A DNA stretch of 64,000 nt, taken from Macrothele yani. Taxonomy: Eukaryota > Arthropoda > Arachnida > Araneae > Macrothelidae. A program made the translations under genes and the position numbers. Positions within the stretch are counted from its first letter, which is position 1; every line of letters begins with the position of its first letter. The notes under the pieces were generated by a model. The model made no database searches. It saw nothing but the letters and a program-made list of their open reading frames with translations, and was not told the DNA's origin. Location of the stretch: contig CM077034.1 in NCBI GenBank assembly GCA_039090855.1, forward strand, positions 17,369,303-17,433,302. The letters are read 5' to 3'. Below are positions 56,222-64,000 of the stretch, piece after piece.

Positions 56222-57174
56222 GCACGATAACTCCCGTAAAAATGGTTCGATTTCGATGAAATTTTAGGATGTGGTAGGGGACCACTTGAGGAACGAACCC
56301 AATTGAAAATGGACGAAGTAGGGTCAAAGGTCACGGCATAGGAGCGGGATCCATTCCATTGCCCTTATGCGTCATAACTTGCGTAAATATGGTTCGATGT
56401 CGATGAAATTTTAGTATATCGTAGGGGACCTCCTGGGACGAACCCTATTGAAAATGGACGAAATGGGGTCAAAGGTCACGGCATAGGAGCGGGATCCATT
56501 CCATTGCCCTTATGCGTCATAACTTGCGTAAATATGGTTCGATGTCGATGAAATTTTAGTATATCGTAGGGGACCAACCGGGACGAACCCTATTGAAAAT
56601 GGACGAAATGGGGTCAAAGGTCACGGCATAGAAGCGGGATCCATTCCATTGCCGTTATGCGTCATAACTTGCGTAAATATGGTTCGATGTCGACGAAATT
56701 TTAGTATATCGTAGGGGACCACCTGAGGAACGAACCCAATTGAAAATGGGCGAAATGGGGTCAAAGGTCATGGCATAGAAGCGGGATCCATTCCATTTAT
56801 GTTATGCGTCATAACTTGCGTAAATATGGTTCGATGTCGACGAAATTTTAGTATATCGTAAGGGACCACCTGAGGAACGAACCCAATTGAAAATGGACGA
56901 AGTGGGGTCAAAGGTCACGGCATAGGAGCGGCATCCATTCCATCACCCTTATGCGTTATAACTTACGTAAAAAATGCTTCGATTGAGGCAAAACCTTATC
57001 ATGTTGTTCCGGAACTATACCTAACCGGTTCTGTTGAATATGATCGAAATGGGGTCAGAGGTCAGGGCATAGGTGCAAGATTTATTCTACCGCCATTATC
57101 CTCATAACTTGAGTAATGATTTCTGGTATGTTGGGAAGCGTATCATAAGCGATGCATTGCACGATTTTACTAAC
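56121..57174 (-). mobile_element. R147 element, copy 4, with (GTCT)n tract
   Basis: On the minus strand the head is at 57174 and the end (GACGGACAAAGCTGGAGGAT, ACGGTTCGAAAGCGT) at about 56129-56175. GTCAAAGGTCA recurs at 56323, 56468, 56613, 56760 and 56907 (145-147 bp). A (GTCT)n microsatellite fills 56180-56221 next to the GACGGACAAAG motif. Its right end meets the right end of element E tail to tail. Confidence 0.78.
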
Positions 57175-57394
57175 TTGTTTTTCAAAAGACGTGCTAAAAA
57201 GTACCACGCTCACAATTAATGTTGGTCACTTTCAAAATACCGCCCTTTTGAATCAACACAGTTTCCAGGGTTTCTGAAGACCCTGAAAACAGTTGTGGAA
57301 GACACTTTCCGGGATGATCGAAGAGTGTTTTCTCAGAGCTGCTTAAACAGATGTAGAACGGCATAAAACTGAGAGTAAAATCTCACAAAATGAA

Positions 57395-57562
57395 GAAATA
57401 TAGGTACAGCAAAATATACGCAATTTTTCTCAAAGTATCTTCCCTCGGATGATATGCAACGGTTCCATCGATCAGTCCACTTTTCAAAGCATCTGGGCAA
57501 GTCATTTTGCGGAAGCTGCTTTATCGACCCATGTACAGCTTGAATAACGTCAACATCTGTGT
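57395..57562 (-). pseudogene. mariner-type transposase, C-terminal fragment
   Basis: The minus strand reads TDVDVIQAVHGSIKQLPQND, then LPRCFEKWTDRWNRCISSEG and RYFEKNC. This has the W-x-RCI-x(4)-GxYFE pattern at the end of mariner-type transposases. No terminal repeats or catalytic part are visible. It is a different family from the two mariners above. Confidence 0.72.
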
Positions 57563-57659
57563 TGAATCTGTAAAAACTGTGTTTCGCACGAAAGGAACAT
57601 GTAAGTCATAAAAGCTGTCTACGTACGATTAAAAAATTATCCCTGCTTATACTATAGAC
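57563..57659. other. Short spacer
   Basis: Nothing recognised between the mariner fragment and the Penelope 3' end. Confidence 0.3.
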
Positions 57660-57736
57660 TAGTTTAAAAAAACTTTATTCACAAGTAAAAGCGAGATCTT
57701 TCGGGATCCCTAGATCCCATCTTCAGGCTTAAAGAA

Positions 57737-58821
57737 GGTGGGGGGGTCAGCGTCATTTTCTTGTAGGACATCCGTCCACAGTGAGTAGAGTTTAGGTCCC
57801 AGACACCTACAGCGAGATCGCCTTTTGGGCAGGACACAGAAACGGAAGGAATGAGAGCAAGTCTAGCGACTTTGACAGAACAGTTTGTAGTGATATTAGA
57901 GTACAGTAGATGGCGCCACCGTCTTCTTGTAAGACTTCCGTCCACAGTGAGTAGAGTTTAGGTCCCAGCCACCTACAGCGAGATCGCCTTTTGGGCAGGA
58001 CACAGAGACGGAAGGAATGAGAGCAAGTCTAGCGACTTTGACAGAACAGTTTGTAGTGAGATTAGAGTACAGTAGATGGCGCCACCGTCTTCTTGTAGGA
58101 CTTCCGTCCACAGTGAGTAGAGTTTAGGTCCCAGCCACCTACAGCGAGATCGCCTTTTGGGCAGGACACAGAAACGGAAGGAATGAGAGCAAGTCTAGCG
58201 ACTTTTGACAGAACAGTTTGTAGTGAGATTAGAGTACAGTAGATGGCGCCACCGTCTTCTTGTAGGACTTCCGTCCACAGTGAGTAGAGTTCAGGTCCCA
58301 GCCACCTACAGCGAGGTCGCCTTTTGGGCAGGACACAGAAACGGAAGGAATGAGAGCAAGTCTAGCGACTTTGACAGAACAGTTTGTAGTGAGATTAGAG
58401 TACAGTAGATGGCACCACCGTCTTCTTGTAGGACTTCCGTCCACAGTGAGTAGAGTTTAGGTCCCAGCCACCTACAGCGAGATCGCCTTTTGGGCAGGAC
58501 ACAGAAACAATGAGAGCAAGTCTAGCGACTTTTGACAGAACAGTTTGTAGTGAGATTAGAGTACAGTAGATGGCGCCACCGTGCAAGTACGATATTGCAC
58601 ATAGATGGGTGAGAGAATTTCAGGGAGGACATAGGAAAGGATACCCATTTAACCAGTGGGTCCAGCCTGGGGGCCGTCACTTTACGTGCTCGTCCGATGC
58701 ACGGCGGATATTCAGCGATTGTTATTTAATCACACCATCTCTGAAAGATCAGCCCAGGCTTGAACCTGGGGACCCAGCATCGATAGTCTGAAACACTAAC
58801 CACTCAGCCATCCGCAGCTTC
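57737..58821 (-). mobile_element. Composite retroposon 'C166' copy 3, with 13-bp target-site duplication
   Basis: CAGGCTTAAAGAA occurs at 57724-57736 and 58822-58834. Minus-strand order: tRNA-like head (A-box-like TGGCTGAGTGG, B-box decayed to GGTTCAAGCC), unique body, five 166-bp units (GGTCCCAG/A at 57795, 57961, 58127, 58294, 58460), the common AAAATGAC end, and 15 bases of unique sequence before the duplication. Confidence 0.88.
57752..58582 (-). repeat. 166-bp tandem array, 5 units
   Basis: It is the same unit as in the other two composite copies. The last unit lacks about ten bases (CGGAAGGAATG shortened to AATG near 58508). Confidence 0.95.
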
Positions 58822-59285
58822 CAGGCTTAAAGAACAACAAGTGGTCCACTTATATACGATCAGGTTTGACCCCCATGATGCAACGCAGTGGACGCTGACA
58901 TTGGTCAACATAGCAAATCAGAAACAATCAAAAGTTCGAAGATATGAAAGGTTATACAATATTGTCCGTAATGGTGCCGGGCATATCGATGGGGATTAGT
59001 TTTTTTCCATATGTAAGGAATGAATGACGGAAGTTCTCAGTTACAGCATAAAGGCCCATATGAATGGATATATAGGCTCTCGGAGAGGAAAACATTTCCC
59101 CTTGTTACTTTAGAGTTCAAAACCACGGCGTCAGGTATTTTTCCGTCTTGGTCCACAGTTTCAGTTAGTGCTGTGTTGGTGGAGCCTGACCTCAAGTAAT
59201 ATTGGTGTTCGGATAATCGTACTTTTTAAGATCCCGAGTGTCGAACCTATATAATATTTCACATCCTCTGAATTATTAGGGTTGA

Positions 59286-60038
59286 CTCACAGTTCCTCAC
59301 GATTAAGTTTACTTTGGAACTGGAAACTGAGGGCAAGCTCCCCTTTTTAGACATACTACTCACTCGAGACTTAAATATCAATTTTATCAGTTTTTCTGTG
59401 TGTATCGTAAACCAACAGCTGTGCCCTGTATGATTCAGTTTTCGTCCTTTAACCCTATTTATCATACATCTACCTCCTTCTACTTCCTTATTAAACGAGC
59501 TTATTCTCATTCGTCGTCACCCGGGGCCCTGGACAATGAACTTAAGTACATTCGGACTATGGCCCGATCCTTTGGGTAACCGGATTCGTACTTCGGACGC
59601 TTCATGAATATAGTTCAACGAACTCTACCCTAACTACTCCTAAAACAACTTTACGGTATATAGGCATGACTGAGTTTTCTCAACCACTTGTGACAATCCT
59701 TAGAAAAACATGCAAGAAATATGGACTTGCTTTTGTAGTCTCGACTCGTAACATCTTTTCTATTATCAGAACTCATCGTGACGTGATTCCCGATCTATCA
59801 AGACCCGGTGTATACCGCATACCTTTAGTCAACCCTAATAATCCAGAGGATGTGAAATATTATATAGGTTCGACACTCGGGACCTTAAAAAGTACGATTA
59901 TCCGAACACCAATATTACTTGAGGTCAGGCTCCACCAACACAGCACTAACTGAAACTGTGGACCAAGAGGGAAAAATACCTGACGCCGTGGTTTTGAACT
60001 CTAAAGTAACAAGGGGAAATGTTTTCCTCTCCGAGAGC
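59286..60038 (+). pseudogene. Penelope-like reverse transcriptase/GIY-YIG fragment
   Basis: The plus strand reads FTLELETEGKLPFLDILLTR (end of the RT core). After a frameshift come YRKPTAVPCMIQFSSFNPIY and further pieces with stops, then an open part with ILRKTCKKYGLAFVVSTRNI. The GIY-YIG segment RPGVYRIPLVNPNNPEDV KYYIGSTLGTLK ends at 59953. These are the two catalytic parts of Penelope-like retroelements, in the usual order. The RT N-terminal motifs are missing. It is joined head to head to an inverted copy on the left and cut at 60038 by the RTE element. Confidence 0.82.
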
Positions 60039-60049
60039 CAGGAGAAGCT

Positions 60050-61486
60050 CCAGGAGAAGATGGAATTACTGTAGACATCATACAAGAAGCAAGTGGAGAA
60101 ATCGAAACAGTACTCGCCCAAATTTTCACTCGATGCCTTAATGAAGGAAAGATTCCTGAGGATTGGAACACCGCTACAATGATCCTGCTACATAAGAAAG
60201 GTGACATTGAGGATCTCGGAAACTACAGACCTATCAGCCTCCTATCAGTAGTTTATAAAATCTTCACTAAAGTTCTTTCACACCGCTTGAAGGTAACACT
60301 GGACATGGCTCAACCGAGAGAACAAGCTGGATTCAGGAGTGGCTACAGCACAATAGATCATATCCATGTGCTGAGAGAACGAATTGAAAGAGCGAGGGAA
60401 TATGAACTTCCATTGTGCATGGCTTTTATTGATTATGAAAAAGCCTTTGATTCGGTGAAACCATCAGCAGTTACAATGGCTCTGAAAACCTGCGGTATTG
60501 AAGATGCATACATTAATATTATTAATAACATCTATGAAAATGCAAGTGCAAAGATTAGGCTGTTTGAAAATACAACACACTTAAAAATTGGAAAGGGAGT
60601 GAGACAAGGTGACACCATATCTCCGAAGCTCTTTAATGCCACATTGGAGGGTGTTTTTCAGTCGCTGAGCTGGGAAAACAAGGGGATAAAGATCAATGGA
60701 GATTATCTCACCCACCTTCGTTTTGCTGATGACGTAGTCATTTTTGCAACTACCCCATCAGAGCTGCAGAGTATGATCCAGGAACTTGCTGACAAGAGCA
60801 AAGAAGTGGGATTAAAAATGAACTTTCAGAAGACAAAAGTGATGTTCAATGCTTTTACAAGAAATGAAGATTTATCGATTGATGGAGAAAAGCTGGAGAT
60901 AACAGACACGTACGTTTATCTTGGACAGCAGATATCAAGTGAGGGTCACATTGATGAAGAAATTAATCGGCGTACAAAACTTGCCTGGAGAGCTTTTGGA
61001 AGAAACAGCATAATTTTCAAGAGCAATATGCCATTATGTCTTAAAAGAAAAGTGTTTGATCAATGCATCCTTCCAGTGCTTACGTATGGTGCAGAGACGT
61101 GGACCTTAACTAAAAGAGACATACAAAGGCTGCAGACAACTCAAAGAAGCATGGAGAGGTGCATCCTTGGTGTAACCAGGAGAGATAAGAAGAGGAACTC
61201 GTGGATCCGAAAAATGACAAGAGTGGAAGACATCATGATCAGAGTTAAATCCCTGAAATGGCAATGGGCTGGACATACTGCCAGAAGGACAGATCATCGA
61301 TGGACAGCCGAAATTTTAGATTGGATTCCAAGGGACAGGAAAAGACCCAGAAGAAGACCACATGGGAGATGGGTGGATGAAATTCGAAAGTATGCAGGGG
61401 TGACATGGAGGAGACTGGCACAAGACAGACCGTTGTGGAGGAAACTTGGGGAGACCTTCGTCCAGCAGTGGATTGATAATGGTTGA
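60050..61486 (+). CDS. RTE-type reverse transcriptase ORF, 5'-truncated, open to its stop
   Basis: In-frame sequence starts with PGEDGITVDIIQEASGEIET and runs 478 codons to WIDNG and a stop. Motifs in order are GNYRPISLLSVVYKIF (RT motif 1 region), REQAGFRSGYST, AFIDYEKAFDSV (motif A aspartate), RQGDTISPKLFNA (motif B), LRFADDVVIF (motif C, FADD), GLKMNFQKTKVM and the thumb/C-terminal part GAETWTLTKRDIQ, KRPRRRPHGRWVDEIRKYAG. The family also has an N-terminal AP-type endonuclease, absent here because of 5' truncation. There is no internal stop, so this is the youngest or best preserved RTE copy. A (GAT)n then (TA)n tail follows to about 61520. It could still make an RT fragment, but expression is unknown. 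Confidence 0.9.
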   Translation, partial: PGEDGITVDIIQEASGEIETVLAQIFTRCLNEGKIPEDWNTATMILLHKKGDIEDLGNYRPISLLSVVYKIFTKVLSHRLKVTLDMAQPREQAGFRSGYSTIDHIHVLRERIERAREYELPLCMAFIDYEKAFDSVKPSAVTMALKTCGIEDAYINIINNIYENASAKIRLFENTTHLKIGKGVRQGDTISPKLFNATLEGVFQSLSWENKGIKINGDYLTHLRFADDVVIFATTPSELQSMIQELADKSKEVGLKMNFQKTKVMFNAFTRNEDLSIDGEKLEITDTYVYLGQQISSEGHIDEEINRRTKLAWRAFGRNSIIFKSNMPLCLKRKVFDQCILPVLTYGAETWTLTKRDIQRLQTTQRSMERCILGVTRRDKKRNSWIRKMTRVEDIMIRVKSLKWQWAGHTARRTDHRWTAEILDWIPRDRKRPRRRPHGRWVDEIRKYAGVTWRRLAQDRPLWRKLGETFVQQWIDNG

Positions 61487-61520
61487 CAATGATGATGATG
61501 ATGATATATATATATATACT
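61487..61520 (+). repeat. (GAT)n(TA)n tail of the RTE copy
   Basis: ACAATGATGATGATGATGAT is followed by a TA run. A GAT-rich tail also marks the tail-to-tail pair near 9867-9900, so a short simple-repeat tail belongs to this retrotransposon. Confidence 0.85.
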
Positions 61521-61679
61521 GCATACCACCACGTCATGACTTACACTCGTTGCCACATATAATTCAGCGGGAGAAGCAACATCTCGTTAAGTGAGAAGAT
61601 AATTTGCATAGGAAAATAAAATAACAAGAGATAGTAAAATCAAAAGGAAACTGAATCTAGAGTATACGTTACACTCCTG

Positions 61680-62310
61680 CAACTTGAAACTAGTCATTTT
61701 GGCCGTGTGTGGTTTTGCGTTGTCCTCGTGGGTAACTACGCCATTACGATTAAGGAGTGCTTGACGTTTGTCTGCAAGGCATTGCGCAGACGCTGTAGCT
61801 GCTGACAGTATACATCTCCTGTAAAGGTTTTTTCAGTGGCAGAAGCTCGATTACGCCTTGCATAACCCACCGAAACAGACGACAAAACCTTTTGTGGGAA
61901 ACGTCCCGGTTTAGCCACTACTGCATGCGCATTCCCTTTAGGAAGCCACTAACGTTTGCGCTTAATGTTGTGGAAAAAGAATCAATTTTTCATCTCCCGT
62001 AACCATTCTTTGCAAAAAAATGGCTCCCTCTTTCCACGGGAGAGTAAGGAAGTGCAAATGCCCACACAATGTTGCAGATTTTGTGCACGTAGCTTATGGC
62101 ATACCTACCAATTTACCCAGTTTTGACACATAAGCCAAAGTCCTGTAGATGCCAGTAAACAGTTGAATGGATGATTGTGGCTAATTCCTCGACTGTTGCC
62201 TGCGAATTCCCCTCAACAACAACTCGTCGTTGGCGTAAGGGTGCTGTTTCCCATTCGGAATTCCTAGAGCCATCGTTGACACTTTCTGACGTCCAGGCAC
62301 TCTGACCAAT
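61680..62310 (-). pseudogene. mariner-type transposase remnant, second family
   Basis: Minus-strand pieces are NDGSRNSEWETAPLRQRRVV, GNSQATVEELATIIHSTVYW and HLQDFGLCVKTG (DNA-binding part). Further on come KPGRFPQKVLSSVSVGYARR and FTGDVYCQQLQRLRNALQTN before the second catalytic site. The order fits a mariner transposase, but stops and frame changes are many and no terminal repeats were found. A Tc1 element abuts it at 62311. Confidence 0.75.
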
Positions 62311-63493
62311 CACTGAAGAGCAAGTGAATTAGAGACAGCTGGCGTTATGCAAATGTGACGCTATGGCCAGCCCTGTAAACGAAAACGACATTACGTGTGC
62401 AGCGATACGACAATATAAGGAGTGATGCGACGGGAATCAGTAAGAGTCGGACGCAGTATGAGTAAGACCAAGAGCATTTAATCGTGAGCAAATTGCCGGG
62501 ACCCGACGAATGGGTCACTCCATCTCGAAAGTCGTGCAGGCACTGGAATTTTCACCAGCCACTCTGTCACGGGTACTCCCTGAGTACATCGAATCCGGTA
62601 AAACAAACCATCCCTGCAAGGGCCAACTGCCGTGGACAAGAGCGTGTGGATGAGCGGGGTCCTCGTCGGCTAGCACGCATTGTAACAGCGGATAGACGGG
62701 CCACAGTGCAAGAAATCAATCGGCAATTTAACGCTGGTGCACAAAAACGTTTAAGCAGCCACACCATCCAGAACCATCTCCTCGCTATGGGGTACAGAAG
62801 CCATCGTCCCACGAGGGTACCGCTGCTGACCGCACATCACAGGGTGCAAAGATTAGCATGGGCGCGGGAACATCGCCACTGGACCCTAGACATGTGGGAA
62901 AATGTTGCCTGGACTGATGAGTCGGGATTCACGATGGCACATGCGGATGGCAGGATACGAGTACGGCGCAAACCACATGAAGCGATGGATCCTTCTTGCC
63001 AGCAGGGTACTCTTCAAGCTGGTGGGGGTGGCATTCTCGTCTGGGGACTGTTTACGAGGACTGAAATGGGACCCCTGGTACGTGTGACATCGTCCCTCAC
63101 AGGTCAACGTTACCGGAATATCCTGGACAACCATTTGCTCCCGTTTGTGCGTCTTCAACATCCCACTGGGGACCTCATCCTGCAACAAGACAATGCAGCT
63201 CTCGAATTGTATCCGAATGGTTGGATGAACACTCCACCGACGCGACCTCGCTTCCTTGGCCAGCTAAGTCACCTGACCTAAGCACATCTGGGATGCCATC
63301 GAGAGAGATGACCCCCTCCATGAAATCTTCGTGAACTGTGGGAGCTTGTTCAGGGGTCGTGGATCCATATGGCTTCCCAACGCTTCCGGTGTCTTGTCGA
63401 GTCCATGCCGAGACGAATCGCCGCCGTCATCAGGGCGAAAGGTGGTGCTACACGTTAATAGACCGGTATCTCTAATTCAATTGCTCATCAGTG
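62311..63493 (+). mobile_element. Tc1-like transposon 'Tc1-E' (1183 bp)
   Basis: The left end CACTGAAGAGCAAGTGAATT pairs with the right end AATTCAATTGCTCATCAGTG over about 25 bases. TA follows on the right; on the left the two bases read AT, probably mutated. It is short for a Tc1 because of internal deletions. Confidence 0.85.
62458..63461 (+). pseudogene. Tc1-like transposase of Tc1-E, catalytic glutamate deleted
   Basis: MSKTKSI and a stop are followed in another frame by EQIAGTRRMGHSISKVVQAL (helix-turn-helix) and FSPATLSRVLPEYIESGKTN. The main frame then gives RGPRRLARIVTADRRATVQE, AWTDESGFTMAHADGR (first aspartate) and LILQQDNAALEL (second). Near 63280 the text that should read SPDLSPIEHIWDA goes from SPDLS straight to HIWDA, with loss of about ten bases. 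The glutamate and the frame are gone. The C-terminus CLVESMPRRIAAVIRAKGGA matches the unit of the 127-bp satellite. Confidence 0.9.
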
Positions 63494-63495
63494 TA

Positions 63496-64000
63496 TACAT
63501 TATTGATGTTTCATGTAGCAACAGCTGCTGTATGTTCTTGGTTCAGCTTGTACAGCATAATGTGACACAGCCATTTCCTATGCAGTTGAGGGCTAAACGG
63601 ACTCAACCCTTGTTCTCTGTCTCAAGTGACACGAAAGACTTGCCGCGCGATAGGTCTTATCGTGGCCGTTGTCTACGTCATCATCTGGTCGCCAGAAGGA
63701 GCAGTTCTGTTGGGCATGCGGAAAACAAAATTATTTACCCCTGATATATCATTCAATAACAGCAAGCGAACACACGAGCATCTTCGAACACAGTTCTGGT
63801 CATTTGTGGAATCCAGATGTGTTGCAGATGTGAAATATAAAACAAAGTGTTGTCAGTAAGGTGGAGACAAATATTCTTAGGTTGTTTGTCCATGTTGAAG
63901 GAATGGGTGGAGAGATGCTTACTAAGAGAATTTATTCAGCCCAAGAAGGCAAGAAAGAAAGGTCAAATGTTGTAAGGTGGAGACAAATATTCTGAAGTGG
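63496..64000. other. Unassigned end of window
   Basis: No gene recognised. GTAAGGTGGAGACAAATATT occurs twice (about 63856 and 63973, 117 bp apart), which may be the start of another tandem repeat cut by the window edge. Confidence 0.4.

Larger units (their letters stand above)
57660..59285 (-). mobile_element. Penelope-like element, 3' portion, split by a composite retroposon
   Basis: The minus strand from 59285 carries PNNSEDVKYYIGSTLGILKS (end of a GIY-YIG domain) and 3' sequence to 58835. After the C166 insertion it continues at 57736 with GATGGGATCTAGGGATCCCG and AATAAAG near its end at about 57660. The first ~215 bases are an inverted copy of 59845-60038. Removing the insertion and one copy of CAGGCTTAAAGAA joins the two parts. 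Confidence 0.78.

Noticed and set aside
59259..59510. 83-residue minus-strand frame in the Penelope region
   Set aside because: The opposite strand encodes the recognisable RT segment KLPFLDILLTR and YRKPTAVP, so the minus frame is a shadow.

Overview
This is repeat-dense nuclear DNA from an animal. The mix of mariner (DD34D), Tc1-like (DD34E and one DD36E) elements, an RTE-type non-LTR retrotransposon, a Penelope-like element with a GIY-YIG domain, a Helitron fragment and several tRNA-derived SINE families suggests an arthropod, perhaps a chelicerate. That placement is an inference with low confidence. No host protein-coding gene can be supported. Every coding sequence recognised is a piece of a transposable element, and nearly all are broken by stops, frameshifts or truncation.

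Layout, 1-11.3 kb: a Tc1-like end (1-804), a composite tRNA-headed element with eight 166-bp repeats (1808-3382), an element built of ~147-bp repeats (3966-5572), a mariner (6187-7487), and a Tc1-like element carrying a SINE (7752-9151). These are followed by two RTE copies facing each other tail to tail (9154-11213). 11.9-18.1 kb is a satellite of about 48 exact 127-bp units whose unit is the 3' end of a Tc1-type transposase gene. 18.1-18.9 kb is the best candidate for non-repetitive sequence. 18.9-23.5 kb has two inverted clusters of a 329-bp SINE unit around a Helitron remnant (with ~270-bp upstream monomers) and a Tc1 remnant.

25-32.3 kb: a Tc1 fragment hit by a second composite element, nine 206-bp tandem copies of a SINE head, several interleaved SINEs, and fourteen 135-bp tandem copies of a SINE body. 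32.6-35.9 kb is a Tc1 containing a second Tc1 and a SINE/fold-back insertion. 36.5-38.1 and 47.1-48.7 kb hold two further copies of the first Tc1 family. 38.2-42.1 kb is a 306-bp SINE-derived array. 42-46.7 kb holds palindromes, a MITE-like element, another 147-bp-repeat element and a second mariner. 49.4-55 kb is a 273-bp satellite with a trimeric higher-order repeat. 55-64 kb holds two more repeat elements meeting end to end, a third composite element inside a Penelope-like copy, an inverted Penelope copy, the best RTE reverse transcriptase (60050-61486), a mariner remnant and a last Tc1.

The genes do not form a pathway. What unites the window is repeated conversion of transposon fragments (SINE heads, SINE bodies, whole SINE units, a transposase 3' end, an upstream region) into tandem arrays with nearly fixed unit length, often still flanked by insertion signatures such as target-site duplications.
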